Part shown: piece after piece, positions 28,169 to 40,500 of the stretch
Layout of the letters: each line of letters starts with the position of its first letter
How positions within the stretch are numbered: the stretch's first letter is position 1
DNA from: Gammaproteobacteria bacterium RIFCSPHIGHO2_02_FULL_42_43
Lineage (GTDB): Bacteria; Pseudomonadota; Gammaproteobacteria; Coxiellales; Coxiellaceae
Reading direction: 5' to 3'
Assembly (NCBI GenBank): GCA_001801425.1
Contig: MGXR01000013.1
Span: 1 to 64,000, forward strand
Length of the DNA stretch: 64,000 nt
Notes under the pieces: model-generated
The model's input: the letters and a program-made list of their open reading frames with translations, nothing else
The model's database searches: none
What the model was told of the DNA's origin: nothing
Translations under genes and position numbers: made by a program

Positions 28169-29299
28169 CCTAGCAATATCGGGTTTTAATTTTACTTCCC
28201 AAAGCACTTGCGCCAAACAAGTGAGCATAATCCAAGATCCGCCGATGGCTTTTAAAACACGTTCATCTGTAATACAAAACGATGCCCCCACCGCATAAGA
28301 TCCCCAAATAACAATATTGGGTATATGCTCTTTGCGAAACATTTCTTTTTGTGCTGCAAAAAAAGCGGCGTTCAGATGCGTTCGAATATGCGACGCCACG
28401 CTTTGTTCACTTGTCAGATTTTTATCATCATTAATACTGGGATTTTCGTCGGTGATTTGAAACGTATCGCTGCGATTATTTTCCAACGCTTCTTTCAATT
28501 CAGTGTAAAAATAATAATTTTTGTACGCGAGAAAAACATTCAGGAAAAGGGAAAATGAAAATAAAGCGAATGTTAAATATTCACGATACTCTTTCATTTG
28601 ATCGCTGGCACATAAAAAACGAAGAGAAGCCCAAATCAAATCTCGCAACAGTGGTGCCCAATTTTTTTGAGCTTGATCGCGAAATCGATCGGATTTACTC
28701 ATGTTTTTTTCTGTATCGCGAATATTTCCATAACCAATTGTATATCGCATTATCTCCATCGAGATTTTCAATACTTTTGCTGCAGCAAAAGCACCCGCGA
28801 GCAAATACAGCGGGGTATCCGCGCGTTCTAATTTGACATGTAGATTGCGCGCAGAAGGTGCGACCATCATAATTGAATCAAGCGCGTGAATCACACGGGC
28901 GGATGTGCGGCGCATTTGAAATAACCATAATTCCGTAGTCCTGATTGCTGATGGCTGCTCCAGTGGAGTGGCTCGAATTTCAAATGAGCCCATTGATTTT
29001 TCTGTGATTATTTTAGAAGATAAATATGTTATTTTTTTATCACTATAAGTGCTTCGCGTATGCGCAATGATCGTTAATATATTAATCAGTGATTCGATTC
29101 TCAGATAAACATCCGCTTGTGCCATTTGCTGAAAATCATCATAGCGAATCATCGCGCAGAGAATTTTTTCAATTGATGCATGATGTTGATACGCCCAATG
29201 CAATTGATCGACTAAGGGCGATTCATTGGATACACCATCACTGCCCAGCAATTCAAAAAGCCAAAGAGGAACGCAAATGTTGATCGTTGTATCACGCAT
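28064..29299 (-). CDS. Membrane-associated protein of unknown function
   Basis: A 411-residue protein I do not recognise. It has three hydrophobic stretches that could span membranes: about 167-187 (LYLLAGAFAAAKVLKISMEI), about 241-262 (YLTFALFSFSLFLNVFLAY) and about 337-370. No signal peptide, and charged helical segments surround them. A size and layout like this is common among Legionellales proteins sent to host membranes, but no secretion signal can be shown. The 3' end overlaps the BPL_N gene by 105 bp. It is divergent from rodA. Could also be a bacterial peroxisome-like PEX11-type protein by its spaced amphipathic helices; that is a guess. Confidence 0.6.
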   Translation of the reverse strand: MRDTTINICVPLWLFELLGSDGVSNESPLVDQLHWAYQHHASIEKILCAMIRYDDFQQMAQADVYLRIESLINILTIIAHTRSTYSDKKITYLSSKIITEKSMGSFEIRATPLEQPSAIRTTELWLFQMRRTSARVIHALDSIMMVAPSARNLHVKLERADTPLYLLAGAFAAAKVLKISMEIMRYTIGYGNIRDTEKNMSKSDRFRDQAQKNWAPLLRDLIWASLRFLCASDQMKEYREYLTFALFSFSLFLNVFLAYKNYYFYTELKEALENNRSDTFQITDENPSINDDKNLTSEQSVASHIRTHLNAAFFAAQKEMFRKEHIPNIVIWGSYAVGASFCITDERVLKAIGGSWIMLTCLAQVLWEVKLKPDIARLKPRSGWVNAVGVAAITADDSPETSVVHFGVNTR

Positions 29300-29382
29300 A
29301 ACGGTAGAGACAATTCCCTAGAACATTGTTAAGATGGCACAAATCATACTCTTTGAATATTAAAATAATCTGAAAGTATCGC

Positions 29383-30513
29383 ATGAACGCGCCTCAATCT
29401 TATGAAGAGCGTCTGAAGCGTAAAATTACGCAGCTGCGCTGGCATCAATTGCACTTAGACCCGTGGTTATTGCTGGGTCTTTTGGCATTATCCACATTGG
29501 GATTGTTTATTTTATACAGCGCAAGCAACGCGACTGAAACGATTGCGGTGCAACAAGGTATACGTTTAGGTCTGTCACTGGCGCTTATGTTTGTGTTTGC
29601 GCAAATTCCGCCATCTTTTTATAAACGATGGGCGCCCTGGCTGTTTCTGATTGGCTTTGCGCTGTTACTGGCTGTGTTAGTGATTGGAAAAGTGGAAATG
29701 GGTGGGCGCCGTTGGCTTTCGCTCGGTTTATTTCGTTTTCAGCCATCAGAAATGATGATGATTGTAATGCCCATGATGCTGTCGTGGTATTTGTGCGAGA
29801 AACCCCTACCCCCGGATTTTTTTACGTTGGGCATTGCCGCCCTATTAATATTATTGCCTACACTGTTGGTCGCAAAAGAACCGGATCTGGGGACAGCACT
29901 GCTGATTGCCGCCTCGGGTTTTTTTGTGCTGTTGTTGGCGGGTATTCGATGGCGAATCTTGGGCGCCTTGATCGGTATTATCATCGCTTGCTCGCCCGTC
30001 ATTTGGCATTTTATGCATGCCTATCAAAAAAATCGCGTGTTAGTTTTTTTAAATCCAGAACGAGATCCACTGGGTAATGGTTATCATATTATTCAATCCA
30101 AAATTGCAATTGGTTCTGGTGGATGGCTTGGAAAAGGATGGATGCAGGGCACGCAATCTCATCTCTCATTCTTGCCCGCGCACACGACTGATTTTATTTT
30201 TGCCGTTGCCGGCGAAGAGTTTGGTTTGATTGGCTGCCTGGGTATCCTAATTTTGTTTTTTCTAATTTTTGCGCGTTGTCTATATATTAGTTTGCATGCA
30301 CAAGACAATTTTACCCGTCTATTATCTGGAAGCTTGGCGCTGGTTTTTATTATTTCTGCGTTTATTAATATGGGCATGGTAGTTGGAATTTTGCCCGTGG
30401 TCGGCGTGCCCCTGCCGCTCATTAGTTACGGCGGAAGTGCGATGATTGCGCTCATGATTAATTTTGGTGTTATGATGTCTGTACAAACTCATCGGCGTCT
30501 TTGGTCTAGCTAA
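29383..30513 (+). CDS. rodA: Peptidoglycan glycosyltransferase RodA (SEDS family)
   Basis: Polytopic inner-membrane enzyme polymerising peptidoglycan in the elongasome with PBP2. 376 residues with about ten transmembrane segments. SEDS landmarks are FILYSASN in TM1, GRRWLSLGLFRFQPSE, AKEPDLGTALLI, GSGGWLGKGWMQGTQS, TDFIFAVAGEEFGLIG and PVVGVPLPLISYGGS. The usual partner pbp2 is not visible upstream. It is followed 17 bases later by mltB, a frequent cell-wall pairing. Confidence 0.96.
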   Translation: MNAPQSYEERLKRKITQLRWHQLHLDPWLLLGLLALSTLGLFILYSASNATETIAVQQGIRLGLSLALMFVFAQIPPSFYKRWAPWLFLIGFALLLAVLVIGKVEMGGRRWLSLGLFRFQPSEMMMIVMPMMLSWYLCEKPLPPDFFTLGIAALLILLPTLLVAKEPDLGTALLIAASGFFVLLLAGIRWRILGALIGIIIACSPVIWHFMHAYQKNRVLVFLNPERDPLGNGYHIIQSKIAIGSGGWLGKGWMQGTQSHLSFLPAHTTDFIFAVAGEEFGLIGCLGILILFFLIFARCLYISLHAQDNFTRLLSGSLALVFIISAFINMGMVVGILPVVGVPLPLISYGGSAMIALMINFGVMMSVQTHRRLWSS

Positions 30514-30530
30514 ACAAACAAGGATGGATT

Positions 30531-31436
30531 ATGCGTTATCTTGTCTGGGCATTGTTGTTTTGTTTTTCCACTGTCATGGCCGCAACACCACAACAAGCTG
30601 AAAAAACATTTATTCAAACAATTTCCAAAAAAGATCACTTCAATCAACAGCAATTGATGCAATTGTTTAGCCGATTACATAAAGACCCGGCAGTTATTCA
30701 TGCGATGACCACTCCTTCTGAAAAAAAATCGTGGATATTTTATCGCAATTTTTTTATCACGCAAGATCGCGTGACGCTCGGTGCTGACTACTTAAAAAAA
30801 CACCACGCGATGTTGCTATCTATGCAAAAAAAATATGGTATTCCTGCAAGCATTATCACCGCTATTATCGGCGTCGAAACTAAATATGGAACAGTGCTTG
30901 GAAAATATCGGGTATTGCCAACGTTGTATACACTCGCATTTTATTATCCCCCACGCGAGAAATTTTTTACCAAGGAATTGGAAGAATATTTAATTCTAGC
31001 GCGCGCCAATCATTTGGCGATTGCAACGTTAAAAGGCTCATACGCCGGCGCGCTCGGTATTCCGCAATTTATGCCAAGCAGTTATCGTTATTACGCAAGA
31101 CCTGCACACACAGAAAAATACATTGATTTATTTCGCAATCACAACGACGCGATCGTCAGCATTGCCAATTATTTTCATCGCATGCATTGGGCGTCGAATC
31201 AGCCGATTGCGCGCAAATTACGATCATCGCATTCTCCATTGCATCATGGCGAAGAACGCATCGCGTTTACTTTTCCGGATTATCGCCAATACTGGGCGCT
31301 GGAACATAACTTCCAAGTCATTATGAGTTACAATCACAATCTCGTTTATGCAATGGTGGTATATCAGTTAAGTCAAGCGATTGAACATCAATATGCAAAA
31401 AATAATAAAGCAAAAATACATTCCAAAGCAGCGTAA
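30531..31436 (+). CDS. mltB: Lytic murein transglycosylase B
   Basis: Cleaves peptidoglycan with 1,6-anhydro-MurNAc formation. 301 residues with an N-terminal signal peptide (cleavage likely after VMA, residue 17). It lacks the lipobox of E. coli MltB, so it is probably periplasmic and soluble. The catalytic glutamate is Glu116 in IIGVETKYG, and GSYAGALGIPQFMPSSYR is the family motif. ATG 30531 follows AAGGATGG. The last 44 bases overlap the next gene. Confidence 0.94.
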   Translation: MRYLVWALLFCFSTVMAATPQQAEKTFIQTISKKDHFNQQQLMQLFSRLHKDPAVIHAMTTPSEKKSWIFYRNFFITQDRVTLGADYLKKHHAMLLSMQKKYGIPASIITAIIGVETKYGTVLGKYRVLPTLYTLAFYYPPREKFFTKELEEYLILARANHLAIATLKGSYAGALGIPQFMPSSYRYYARPAHTEKYIDLFRNHNDAIVSIANYFHRMHWASNQPIARKLRSSHSPLHHGEERIAFTFPDYRQYWALEHNFQVIMSYNHNLVYAMVVYQLSQAIEHQYAKNNKAKIHSKAA

Positions 31437-32931
31437 CGCGGACAATCATTACCAAACCGCGTTATGCTCTGCACAAGAAAATGCATATGAAAAAGCGTTG
31501 ACTGCTATCGAACAAGCAATACAAGAAGAGCCTTATCAGGCATTGTATTACAACACGCAAGGCAATATTTTAAAAAAACTAAATTTGTGCGAACGCGCTG
31601 AAAGTGCTTACAAAAAAGCGATTCGCATGAATCGCGATTATGCAATTGCGTATAACAATCTGGGCGCGCTTTTTTATCAACAAGAAAAATATATTGCGGC
31701 ACAAAAATCATATGAAAAAGCACTGTCGCTGAAAAATAATTATTCTGATGCGTTAAAAAACTATCGCATTTTGGGTGATTATTATTTATTGTCATCACAA
31801 TTTTCTTTCGCAGAAAAAATTTTCCTCGCATTAACACAATGGTATTCAAACACTGAATATCATCATCGTTTGGGTATCACGTATTTTCATCAAAAAAATT
31901 ATTCTGCAGCAAAACAACAATTTGAAATCGTGCTGGATAAAAATTCGCGATATGAAGACGCCAATCAATTTTTGGGAAACACATTGTTAGAATTGCGCGA
32001 ACATGATCGAGCGATGCACTATTATTTTCGTCAACTAGAATATCTGCCCACCTTTGAAACATATTATAATTTGGGTGTTTTATTAATGATGAAAGATAAA
32101 TTGCGCGATGCGGTCATGTATTTTGACAAGGCGCAATCACTCAAACCAGAAGATGTCGCGGTGTATAAAAATTTGGGGCATATTTATTTAAAACAAAATA
32201 ATGTGTTAGCAGCAACTGCCGCTTATCAAAAAGCCGATGACTTGCAACCCAATGATCCAGAAACACGCTATTTTTTATCAGCACTTCTAAAACGCAATAC
32301 ATTTGATCAAGCGCCAAAAGAATATATTTCGAATTTATTTGATCAATATGCTGCGTATTACGATAAACAATTAAAGAATTATTTGAAATATGATGTTCCT
32401 CAAAAAATAATGTCAGCACTGCAATTGGAATTTCCAGAGGTACTGCAAGATAATGCGCTTGATGTCGTTGATTTGGGCTGCGGCACTGGGCTGTGCGGCG
32501 AGTTACTGCGCCCTTTTTCAAAAAAATTAACCGGTGTTGATTTATCACAACAAATGATTGCTGTTGCACAATCTAAAAATTGTTACGACCAGTTGATGAC
32601 GGAAGATATTACTGCTGCTCTCCTGACATTGCAGGATATCGATTTAATCGTAGCCGCCGATGTACTGCCCTATTTTGGTAATCTTGAAAAATTATTGTCT
32701 ACAGTGAAAAATGCATTATCGCCTCGTGGCATTTTTGCCTTTTCAATTGAAAAAACACATGTGGCTAATTTTGTATTGCAAACAACGATGCGCTACGCAC
32801 ACAGCCGCATCTACATAGAATCACTCGCAAAAACGTATGCGTTTCAAATCGCGCGATTCGACAATGCAGTGCTTCGCCAAAATCAGGGAGTGGATGTTGA
32901 AGGTTATTTGATTTTTCTTAAAATAAAGTAG
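31393..32931 (+). CDS. TPR-repeat protein with C-terminal SAM methyltransferase domain
   Basis: A 512-residue protein. About residues 15-300 are tandem tetratricopeptide repeats (for example AYNNLGALFYQQEKYIAAQ and YKNLGHIYLKQNN). About 345-512 form a class I methyltransferase with motif I VVDLGCGTGLCGELL and post-I VDLSQQM. The TPR domain probably binds a protein target. Similar TPR-methyltransferase fusions exist in Coxiella-like bacteria. The first ATG is 31393, inside mltB; an upstream TTG is unlikely. Target of methylation unknown. Confidence 0.85.
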   Translation: MQKIIKQKYIPKQRNADNHYQTALCSAQENAYEKALTAIEQAIQEEPYQALYYNTQGNILKKLNLCERAESAYKKAIRMNRDYAIAYNNLGALFYQQEKYIAAQKSYEKALSLKNNYSDALKNYRILGDYYLLSSQFSFAEKIFLALTQWYSNTEYHHRLGITYFHQKNYSAAKQQFEIVLDKNSRYEDANQFLGNTLLELREHDRAMHYYFRQLEYLPTFETYYNLGVLLMMKDKLRDAVMYFDKAQSLKPEDVAVYKNLGHIYLKQNNVLAATAAYQKADDLQPNDPETRYFLSALLKRNTFDQAPKEYISNLFDQYAAYYDKQLKNYLKYDVPQKIMSALQLEFPEVLQDNALDVVDLGCGTGLCGELLRPFSKKLTGVDLSQQMIAVAQSKNCYDQLMTEDITAALLTLQDIDLIVAADVLPYFGNLEKLLSTVKNALSPRGIFAFSIEKTHVANFVLQTTMRYAHSRIYIESLAKTYAFQIARFDNAVLRQNQGVDVEGYLIFLKIK

Positions 32932-32985
32932 AAAGCTTGGTAAAAATAAGCCAAACTAAGAAGCTATCTGGTTACAGGAGGTACT

Positions 32986-33411
32986 ATGGATAATATACTC
33001 GCTTCACCCCACACTACTGTCATTATCGTCGGCATTATTTTTCTGATCGCAAAGCTGTTGTTCGGCTGGACATTGTTTTCTTTGTTAAAACGAATTCCCA
33101 AAGAACATCAGACTTTTCCCGCGTGGTTTGTGTGGTTATTTTGGATTCCGTATGCGGGTTATGTGTTCGAATGGTTGATGCTGCCGTTTGGCGTTCCCAA
33201 CGCCATTAAAAAAGGATTTTCCAGCAATCAAAATGCAGTTCAAACAGGCGATACGCTTTTTAAAATTGGATTGGCACAAGTCATCGTTGCGTTGTTCCAT
33301 TTATTGTTTTGGATGCCTGAAATATTAAGCTGGATTATCTTTTTCTGCGTCTTGGGGTTGTGGGCGTGGTACTGGATAACAGCGATAGTGTTTCTGAAAA
33401 AATATAAGTAA
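32986..33411 (+). CDS. Small integral membrane protein
   Basis: 141 residues with four hydrophobic helices: about 11-34, 44-65, 94-111 and 115-136. A strong ribosome site (AGGAGG) precedes ATG 32986. A short polar loop lies between helices two and three (FSSNQNAVQTGD). I recognise no family. A stand-alone gene ending in a repeat cluster. Confidence 0.7.
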   Translation: MDNILASPHTTVIIVGIIFLIAKLLFGWTLFSLLKRIPKEHQTFPAWFVWLFWIPYAGYVFEWLMLPFGVPNAIKKGFSSNQNAVQTGDTLFKIGLAQVIVALFHLLFWMPEILSWIIFFCVLGLWAWYWITAIVFLKKYK

Positions 33412-33427
33412 ATGTTTGCATTGTGTT

Positions 33428-33513
33428 ACGCACTTGCTCCGCTACGCTCCGCGCGTGCTTCCGTGGTTTTTCATACGCACTTGCTCCGCTACGCTCCCCG
33501 CGTGCTTCCGTGG
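33428..33513. repeat. Tandem pair of REP-like units
   Basis: Two copies of ACGCACTTGCTCCGCTACGC ending GTGCTTCCGTGG, starting at 33428 and 33475, 47 bp apart. It is a shorter form of the family at 1-140, 9404 and 62757, and lies between the small membrane protein gene and the DUF2282 gene. Confidence 0.8.
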
Positions 33514-33585
33514 TCATTGATACCGCTCGTGTCTATGTTCATATTGTTGGGGACATAGACGCGACCGGTAGGGAGCGAGCGAAAA

Positions 33586-33882
33586 TTATTTTTTACTTTT
33601 CACTTTCGCAGCATTCGGTGACGTCAGCGATCCGCCCACAATACGATCGCAATTGCCTTTCATTACAAACATCCAATCGTTTTTATCTCCATTCACTTTG
33701 GACTGTGCCGCACATGCATGCCGAGGTGTTCCGCAATCATTCTTGCTCTTTTTCGCAATGCCATAACATTTTTCAACTGCACACTTTGATGAATCCGCAA
33801 TCGATTGCGTCGCGTAAGCAATGCTCGCCACTGCTACTGCTGTCATTGCCACTCGCGCAATTTTCTTTGAGGTCAATTTCAT
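33586..33882 (-). CDS. DUF2282 (bufferin-like) precursor peptide
   Basis: 98 residues with an N-terminal signal/transmembrane segment (about 8-29) and five cysteines: Cys34, Cys39 ([10 protein letters not shown]), Cys50 (KNDCG), Cys57 (RHACAAQ) and Cys78. EKCYG...NDC...C is the core pattern of DUF2282 proteins, recently described as bufferins, RiPP precursors modified by DUF692 (MNIO) enzymes and involved in copper handling. The usual DUF692 and DUF2063 partners are absent next to it; only a DoxX gene lies divergently. ATG 33882 has AAGGAG. Confidence 0.85.
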   Translation of the reverse strand: MKLTSKKIARVAMTAVAVASIAYATQSIADSSKCAVEKCYGIAKKSKNDCGTPRHACAAQSKVNGDKNDWMFVMKGNCDRIVGGSLTSPNAAKVKSKK

Positions 33883-33915
33883 GAGTCACTCCTTGATCAT
33901 CGGGTCAATAAAAGT

Positions 33916-33929
33916 TTATGCTAGCATAA
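33916..33929. promoter_or_regulatory. Perfect 14-bp palindrome between DUF2282 and doxX genes
   Basis: TTATGCTAGCATAA, perfectly self-complementary, in the 76 bp between the two divergent genes. A shared operator is the simplest reading; it also resembles overlapping -10 elements for both directions. Confidence 0.5.
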
Positions 33930-33958
33930 GTAACTGATTGGTCACAAAGGGAATTGGT

Positions 33959-34426
33959 ATGATAAAAATTATTGCTAATCTCATCCGTCCGTTTATCAAA
34001 GTATTCGATTGGCTGTCCCCGGTCGGTGATCTGTTGGCGAGAATCTGGGTCGCACAAATTTTCTTCCTGTCTGGGCTGGTAAAGATTCAATCCTGGCAAT
34101 CCACGGTCATGCTGTTTGAACATATTTACAATGTGCCTTTGTTACCGCCCGAGCTTTCCGCGCTTCTTGGCACAGCCATGGAAATTATTTTGCCGATATT
34201 CTTGCTGCTCGGTCTGGGTGGGCGTTTTGTGATTTTGATTTTCTTTATTTATAACGGCATCGCTGCGATTTCTTACCCTTATTTATGGACGGCAGAAGGG
34301 GCAGCGGGGCTCGCACAACACACAGATTGGGCATTGCTGCTGATGCTATTAATGTTTCATGGTTCTGGAAAGTTGTCGTTGGATTACTGGATTCACAAGC
34401 ATCACGGACATCATTTAACATCATAA
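33959..34426 (+). CDS. DoxX family membrane protein
   Basis: 155 residues with four transmembrane helices. The family opening LARIWVAQIFFLSGLVKIQSW is clear, followed by LLGTAMEIILPIFLLLGLGGR. DoxX proteins accompany DUF2282/DUF692 modules in many proteobacteria, which fits the divergent neighbour. ATG 33959 is preceded by AAGGGA; an upstream in-frame codon is disfavoured. The terminal His-rich tail is HKHHGHH. Molecular function is not established. Confidence 0.88.
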   Translation: MIKIIANLIRPFIKVFDWLSPVGDLLARIWVAQIFFLSGLVKIQSWQSTVMLFEHIYNVPLLPPELSALLGTAMEIILPIFLLLGLGGRFVILIFFIYNGIAAISYPYLWTAEGAAGLAQHTDWALLLMLLMFHGSGKLSLDYWIHKHHGHHLTS

Positions 34427-34427
34427 A

Positions 34428-34457
34428 ATCAAAAATCGCACCGACTTCCGTCGGTGC
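34428..34457 (-). terminator. Terminator of the glycine-zipper lipoprotein gene
   Basis: GCACCGAC (34438-34445) and GTCGGTGC (34450-34457) form a perfect 8-bp stem with loop TTCC. On the minus strand it is followed by ATTTTTGATTTT. It lies between two convergent genes and may serve doxX as well, though the T-run supports the minus direction. Confidence 0.8.
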
Positions 34458-34465
34458 CTAGTTAA

Positions 34466-34663
34466 TTAATTATGATTCTTGGTAATCGCAGCCCCCGCCG
34501 CAGCACCTGCCACACCGCCAATCACCGCACCTGTGGTGCCGCCCGCCAAACCACCCACCGTGCCGCCTAACGCCGCGCCGCCTGCTGCACCGATGGTACG
34601 ATTATCGCAACCACTCAACACGATCACCGCAGAAATCATACAAACCAACGCTATTTTTTTCAT
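34466..34663 (-). CDS. Glycine-zipper lipoprotein
   Basis: 65 residues with a lipoprotein signal (VIVLSGC, acylated Cys19). The mature part is almost wholly a glycine zipper (GGAALGGTVGGLAGGTTGAV), ending AAITKNHN. Such proteins associate with the outer membrane (compare SlyB/YqgA-like and Rickettsia 17-kDa antigen types). Good ribosome site (CGGAGG) before ATG 34663 and its own terminator. Specific role unknown. Confidence 0.85.
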   Translation of the reverse strand: MKKIALVCMISAVIVLSGCDNRTIGAAGGAALGGTVGGLAGGTTGAVIGGVAGAAAGAAITKNHN

Positions 34664-34722
34664 AAAACCTCCGTGTTAATAAACAAAAATATCATAACAT
34701 ACTCGCGTGCTCACACTCACGC

Positions 34723-37372
<2,650 letters not shown>

Positions 37373-37380
37373 ATTAGCTC

Positions 37381-37547
37381 CTCCCACTTTTAAAAGAATT
37401 TTCATCTTTGGGTGATATTGAATGATAATTTAACTCGAAAATGCTCATTGACTGACGTGTCAACTCCGCTTTTCTCGTCAAATTATCATTCAATCTCACC
37501 TCAAATCTGAAAATTTAAGTTAATCAACCTTCAGAGCGGGAACTACT
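37381..37547. repeat. ~167-bp palindromic dispersed element, copy 2
   Basis: Nearly identical to 21746-21914, with the same inverted arms (GAATTTTCATCTTTGGGTGA at 37396, CAAATTATCATTCAATCTCA on the other side). It fills nearly all of the space between the smc stop and zipA start; its end supplies part of the zipA ribosome-binding site. Confidence 0.85.
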
Positions 37548-37556
37548 ATGAACATA

Positions 37557-40500
37557 TTAGGCCTCCACGAGCTCTACTGCTTTTTCCATATCCACCGACA
37601 CAATCCGTGAAACGCCGGGTTCTTGCATGGTCACACCCATTAAATAATCGGCGGTTTCGATGGTAATTTTATTGTGGCTGATCACCAAAAATTGCGTGTC
37701 TTTCGCCATTTCTTTGACTAAATGACAAAAACGTCCGACGTTTAAATCATCGAGCGGCGCATCCACTTCATCGAGAACGCAAAATGGCGCAGGATTGAGT
37801 TGAAACATCGCAAACATCAGTGAAATGGCTGTTAATGTTTTTTCGCCACCGGACAGCAGATGAATGGTGGTATTACGTTTTCCTGGCGGCTGTGCTTTGA
37901 CAATCACACCCGCCGTTAACAAATCATCTTCCGTCAACACCAAACCCGCTTGTCCACCACCAAAAATTTGCGGAAATAATTTTTGAAAGCGCGTATTCAA
38001 TTGATCAAATGTGTCTTTAAATAAATGGCGTGTTTCACGATCAATTTTACGAATTGCCTCTTGTAATATATTAAGCGCTTCTTCCAAGTCAGTGCATTGC
38101 TGATCCATATACACTTTGCGCTCGGTCAATGTATTAAATTCATCAATAGCAGCTAAATTAATGGGGCCAAGGCGATCAATCTTGCGTTGTATTGCTTGTG
38201 ATTTTTCTTCCCACTCAGCAAGTGCTGCACCTTCTGGCAAACCAGACAATAATTGCGAAAACTCAAATTGTAATTCAGCAATTTGTTCTTTTAAGGTCGT
38301 TTGACGCACCAACAATTCTTGCTGCGCAAGCTGCAACTGCTGACGCTTTTCTTGTAATTGCGCGTGAATCGTTTCCACATCGCTGCACGCCGCTTCGTGC
38401 GCTTGCAAAGCAGTCTGCTCTTCTTGCAAACGCCCCTCAATTTTTTGCAATTCTTTTTCAATGACCATGCGTTGTTGCAACAGTGATTGTAATTGCGTAT
38501 TCCACTGCAACAATGGATCATCCGATTGCACGATTTGCGTTTGCAACACATCGCGGCGCTCAGTCAATTGAATTAATTGTTTATGACTCGTGCGCAACGA
38601 TTCGTTCAACACCACCAATTGATTTTCTTCAAAAGACAATTGCAATTGCACATCATCTGCTTTTTGTTTCTTAATTTGCGCATTCATGCGCGCTGATGAT
38701 ACTGTTTGCTCTGCCGACGATTTTTCAGAAAGCAAGCGATCGCGATTGGCATGATCTGCGCTTTGCATTTGTTGGCGTTCAGTCACGATCGTCATCGCCG
38801 CTTTCAAAGCAGATTCACAGGACGACAACTGAGTAGTGATTTGTTGCAGCTCAGATTGCACGCGTTGTTGCTGCTCGGTTAACGCATTCAAACGCGATTG
38901 TTTTTCATGTAAGGTTGCTTGCGCATTCGTCTGCTCTGCGCTTTGTTTTTGAAAAGCACCGTGCGCACTTTCGCGTTGAGATTCTAATGTTTCTAACGCT
39001 TCTTTTGCGGCAGCAGTTTTTTGCTTTAACACCGACAATTGCGCAGTTTGTGTTGCAATGGTTTCTGTCAATTCTGTGATATTTTTTTCGCGAAGCAAGA
39101 AGCTATTGCCGTCATTGTAAGACGCGTTCACGTGCAACCAATTGCGACCTATCCAATAGCCTTCTTTCGTAATGACTGATTCGTTATCACGCAAATTCGA
39201 TTGCAACGACAACGCTTCTTTCATATTGTCAGCAAGATAAATGTTCGACGTCCATGCAGGCAAATAATCATTTGGCGTTATCACATCACGCACAGTTTGT
39301 TGAGATAAACGAGATTTTTCTGCGGCAGATTTTTGCAGTAACGTAATTTTTCCTTGTGATAGACTCGATAATTTATTGTGATACGTGCTGAAAGTATCCA
39401 CGCAAATCGCTGCCAATGCACCACCTAAAATCGTTTCTATCGCTAATTCCCAACCTGACGCGACGCGAATGATCTTACCCAGCCGTTCTTTTTTATCTAG
39501 TCCTTGCAACTTTAGCCAGGTTTGAGATTCTTGTTGATGTTGTTGCAATAAAGACAAGGACGCGTGCTGCGCTTCAGATTTTTGCCATTCACCCTGTAAT
39601 TGTGTCAATGCAGTTTGCGCTGCTTGATACGTTTGCCGCTCAGTTTGAATGGCGCTCGACAAGCGATTCAGTAGCGCTTCTGTTGCAGCGACTGTTTGTT
39701 TTAATGCGCTTACTTCTTTTGCGAGTGGCTCAATATCCTTTGATAAATTCGCAGCAGATGACCCTGCGATTTGTGCTTGCAGTCGTTGCTCGCGTTCACT
39801 CAATTGTTTTTTTTGCGTTTCGTAATGCTGAATATTATTTTTCGCAATTTCATATTGCTCATTACTTTTAGAAAGCTGTGCTTGAAACTGATCCCACGTG
39901 GTTTGCGCATCGCGCCATTTTTTCTCAGCAACCGATAACACTTGATTTGCCGCCTGAAACTCAGCTTGATGTTCGCCCAACAATGGCTTTAATTTTTGAA
40001 TAGAAATCGCGAGCGTTTTTGTTGTCTCTGTGTGTGATTGAGATTGCGTGGTCAGTTCACTCCACAATTCCGTAGATGTTTGTAATTCTTTTTTCCACTG
40101 CGCCAGCGCTTCCTGTTTGTTTTGAATTTGCTGTTCTAAGCGCGCAATATGCGCACCCAATTCATAAAAGTTTTTTTGCACACCATTTTTTTCATCTAAA
40201 ATATTTTGTGTGGTTAGGCGAGATTTTTCAATCTTAGTTTCAAGCTCGCGCTGCATGCTCATTTGCGCTTCAGATTCTGTCATTTGCTCTGATAAACGCG
40301 AACGATACTCTTGCAATTGATCTTCAAATGTTTGCCATTGCAACGCTTTCACTTGTGCGTGCAACAAACGCTGATCTTGTTGCAACACTTTATATTGTTC
40401 CGCCGCGCGTGATTGGCGCTGCAAATGCTGCAACTGCTTCGTCAATTCTTCGCGTACGTCATTCAAGCGACTTAAATTTTCTTGCGTGTGATGAATGCGC

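Noticed and set aside
33428-33513. Possible CRISPR array from evenly spaced repeats
   Set aside because: Only two units, 47 bp apart, belonging to a dispersed REP-like family; no spacers or cas genes.
33423-33884. 153-codon plus-strand ORF over the repeat and DUF2282 gene
   Set aside because: Reads through the tandem repeat and antisense to a recognised family gene.
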